DNA of 25,911 nucleotides from Prevotellaceae bacterium (GTDB lineage: Bacteria > Bacteroidota > Bacteroidia > Bacteroidales > UBA932). The notes beneath the pieces are model-generated. The model worked only from the letters and a program-made list of their open reading frames with translations, was not told where the DNA came from and did not search any database. Each line of letters starts with the position of its first letter. Positions within the stretch are counted from its first letter, which is position 1. The position numbers and the translations under genes were made by a program. The stretch spans positions 1 to 25,911 of the forward strand of contig JAITKG010000094.1 in assembly GCA_031278495.1 (NCBI GenBank), in the 5' to 3' direction. Positions 24,126-25,911 of the stretch are shown here, piece after piece.

Positions 24126-24742
24126 TGGAAAACATAATCAGCATATTTGTCCGGTCAATCTTTATTGACAACATGATATTCGCTTTTTTCCTCGGCATGT
24201 GCTCCTACATTGCCGTGTCGAAAACCGTGAAAACCGCCGTTGGGCTTGGGATTGCCGTAGTATTCATGTTGGGCGTCACCTTGCCGGTAAATTATCTGCT
24301 CAATAAATATTTGCTCACGCAAGGATGCCTTGCCTGGATTAGTCCCGATTTGGCCGAAGTAGACTTGAGTTTCCTTAGCTTCATTATCTTTATTGCCGTC
24401 ATTGCTTCCATGACGCAATTAGTGGAAATGATAGTAGAAAAATTTTTACCTTCCCTGTATTCCTCCTTAGGTATTTTCCTCCCGTTGATTGCGGTGAACT
24501 GCGCCATCCTTGGCGGCTCATTATTCATGCAGGAGCGCGAATACGCCCACTTGGGTGAAGTCACTGCATTTGCCCTTGGCTCGGGGATAGGCTGGTTGCT
24601 GGCCATTGTAGGCATTGCCGCCATACGCGAAAAATTAAAATATTCAAATGTTCCGGCGCCCTTGCGGGGCGTGGGCATCACCTTTATCATCACGGGTTTG
24701 ATGGGTATCGTATTTATGAGCTTTATGGGAATTAAATTATAA
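24125..24742 (+). CDS. nqrE: NQR subunit E, integral membrane
   Basis: 205 residues from the ATG at 24125 (a GTG three bases earlier is unlikely). It is a paralogue of NqrD in inverted topology, with SIFIDNMIFAFFLGMCSYIA (Cys26) and LIAVNCAILGGSLFMQERE (Cys126) providing the other half of the membrane iron-sulfur centre. The GVGITFIITGLMGIVFMSF ending is typical. nqrF starts 9 bases after the stop. Confidence 0.97.
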   Translation: MENIISIFVRSIFIDNMIFAFFLGMCSYIAVSKTVKTAVGLGIAVVFMLGVTLPVNYLLNKYLLTQGCLAWISPDLAEVDLSFLSFIIFIAVIASMTQLVEMIVEKFLPSLYSSLGIFLPLIAVNCAILGGSLFMQEREYAHLGEVTAFALGSGIGWLLAIVGIAAIREKLKYSNVPAPLRGVGITFIITGLMGIVFMSFMGIKL

Positions 24743-24751
24743 ATTGGAATG

Positions 24752-25911
24752 ATGAGTGTGTTTATTATCGTAGCCGGCGTGACGGTATTTCTGTTAATCA
24801 CTTTCCTGTTGGTGAGCCTGCTGCTGTATGCCAAAGTCAGGCTGACACCACAGGGGGAAGTAACCATAAACATCAACAACGACAATAATCTCGACGTGGC
24901 GCCCGGCAGTTCGCTGCTGTCCACCCTTTCCGACCACCGGATATTTTTACCTTCGGCCTGCGGCGGCAGCGGCACTTGCGGCATGTGCAAATGCCGGGTA
25001 CTGGAGGGCGGTGGAGAAATACTGCCCACAGAAACCGGATTTTTCACTCGCAAACAACAACAAACAAACTGGCGGCTGGGCTGTCAGGTAAAGGTGAAAG
25101 AAGACCTGAAAATAGAAGTGCCGAAGGAAATTTTAGACATAAAAAAATGGGAATGTGAAGTGGTAAGCAACCGCAGCATTGCTACCTTCATTAAGGAATT
25201 TATTGTGAAACTGCCCAAAGACGAAAAGCTCCATTTCAAATCGGGCGGTTACATTCAGATTGACGTGCCGAAATGCGAAGTGGATTTCCGCACCATTCAG
25301 GTAGAAAAAGAATACCAGCCCGACTGGGATGCGATGAAGCTGTGGAATTTAAAAATGAGAAACCACGAGCCCACGTTCCGCGCTTATTCTATGGCCAACC
25401 ATCCGGCTGAGGATAACATCATCATGCTGAACATACGCATCGCCACGCCGCCGTGGGACAGGGCAAGAGGCGCCTTCGCCGCAGTCAATCCCGGCGTATG
25501 TTCGTCCTACCTCTTCCACTGCAAGCCGGGCGACAAGGTTACGATTGCAGGGCCTTACGGCGAATTTTTCCTGCGCGACACCAACAACGAAATGATGTTC
25601 GTGGGTGGCGGTGCGGGCATGGCGCCTATGCGTTCACACATTTTCCACCTGTTCCACACCTTAAAAACAACACGCAAGGTGACTTTTTGGTACGGGGCGC
25701 GCTCACGCCGTGAAATTTTTTATGAAAAAGATTTCCGCGAAATTGAAAAACAATTTCCGAATTTCAAGTTCCACATCGCCCTCTCGGAGCCGAAACCCGA
25801 AGACCACTGGACGGGATACACCGGCTTCATCCACCAGGTTATCCTCGACCACTACCTCAACACCCACGAAGCGCCCGAAGACATTGAGTTCTACATGTGC
25901 GGCCCGCCCAT
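24752..25911 (+). CDS. nqrF: NQR subunit F, NADH dehydrogenase subunit, 3' truncated by the window
   Basis: The frame is open from the ATG at 24752 to the window end, giving 386 residues; the usual length is about 405-425, so only the tail is missing. This subunit takes electrons from NADH. An N-terminal membrane helix (3-26) is followed by a plant-type [2Fe-2S] domain with Cys70, Cys76, Cys79 and Cys111 (SACGGSGTCGMCKC, later LGCQV), the same numbers I recall for Vibrio cholerae NqrF. An FAD-binding reductase domain follows with RAYSMAN near residue 210, then the NADH-binding part with GGGAGMAPMRSH, FWYGARSRREIFY and the terminal YMCGPP. It is the last nqr gene; any apbE gene would be beyond the window. 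Confidence 0.96.
   Translation, partial: MSVFIIVAGVTVFLLITFLLVSLLLYAKVRLTPQGEVTININNDNNLDVAPGSSLLSTLSDHRIFLPSACGGSGTCGMCKCRVLEGGGEILPTETGFFTRKQQQTNWRLGCQVKVKEDLKIEVPKEILDIKKWECEVVSNRSIATFIKEFIVKLPKDEKLHFKSGGYIQIDVPKCEVDFRTIQVEKEYQPDWDAMKLWNLKMRNHEPTFRAYSMANHPAEDNIIMLNIRIATPPWDRARGAFAAVNPGVCSSYLFHCKPGDKVTIAGPYGEFFLRDTNNEMMFVGGGAGMAPMRSHIFHLFHTLKTTRKVTFWYGARSRREIFYEKDFREIEKQFPNFKFHIALSEPKPEDHWTGYTGFIHQVILDHYLNTHEAPEDIEFYMCGPP

Noticed and set aside
1..25911. CRISPR arrays, tRNA or rRNA genes, insertion sequences
   Set aside because: No regularly spaced repeats, cloverleaf or rRNA sequence, or transposase was recognised on reading both strands.

Overview
The window is Bacteroidota chromosomal DNA, most likely Bacteroidales. 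Support comes from a SusC/SusD pair, BACON-domain lipoproteins, a GldB-type lipoprotein, a Na+-translocating NADH:quinone reductase (NQR) operon, and several promoters of the Bacteroidota form (TTTG, about 20 bases, TAnnTTTG). I cannot name genus or species from the sequence alone.

Region 1 (1-10845, plus strand). The 3' end of a conserved Bacteroidota protein of unknown function is followed by a polysaccharide utilization locus (PUL). Its order is GH43 arabinanase-like lipoprotein, SusC-like TonB-dependent transporter, SusD-like lipoprotein, three-BACON/LamG-like surface lipoprotein, BACON-glycerophosphodiester phosphodiesterase (GDPD) lipoprotein, second GH43 lipoprotein. The genes are 1-nt overlapping to 52 nt apart and look like one operon. 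The expected model is surface capture by the SusD and BACON proteins, cleavage by two GH43 enzymes and a phosphodiesterase, and import through SusC. No PUL regulator is visible.

Region 2 (10846-16390). A decayed fragment of an AlbA_2-type ATP-binding/regulator gene precedes a TetR regulator and two genes for an ATP-dependent acyl-CoA dehydratase-like (BadF/HgdC plus HgdB-like) iron-sulfur system. Matching palindromes before tetR and before the dehydratase genes look like TetR operators. This block looks more AT-rich than the PUL.

Region 3 (16391-20119). A minus-strand operon carries an HsdR-N nuclease-like protein, GldB and a CCA-adding enzyme. Divergent from it is a plus-strand pair of small uncharacterized genes. 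The divergent promoters overlap.

Region 4 (20113-25911). A well-formed promoter precedes nqrABCDEF. NqrF runs off the window about 386 residues in. The FMN-attachment threonines and iron-sulfur cysteines of the pump are recognisable.

The best leads are the GDPD enzyme built into a GH43 PUL with shared BACON modules, and the twin TetR operators whose differences preserve the palindrome. I saw no CRISPR array, rRNA, tRNA, intact insertion sequence or phage.
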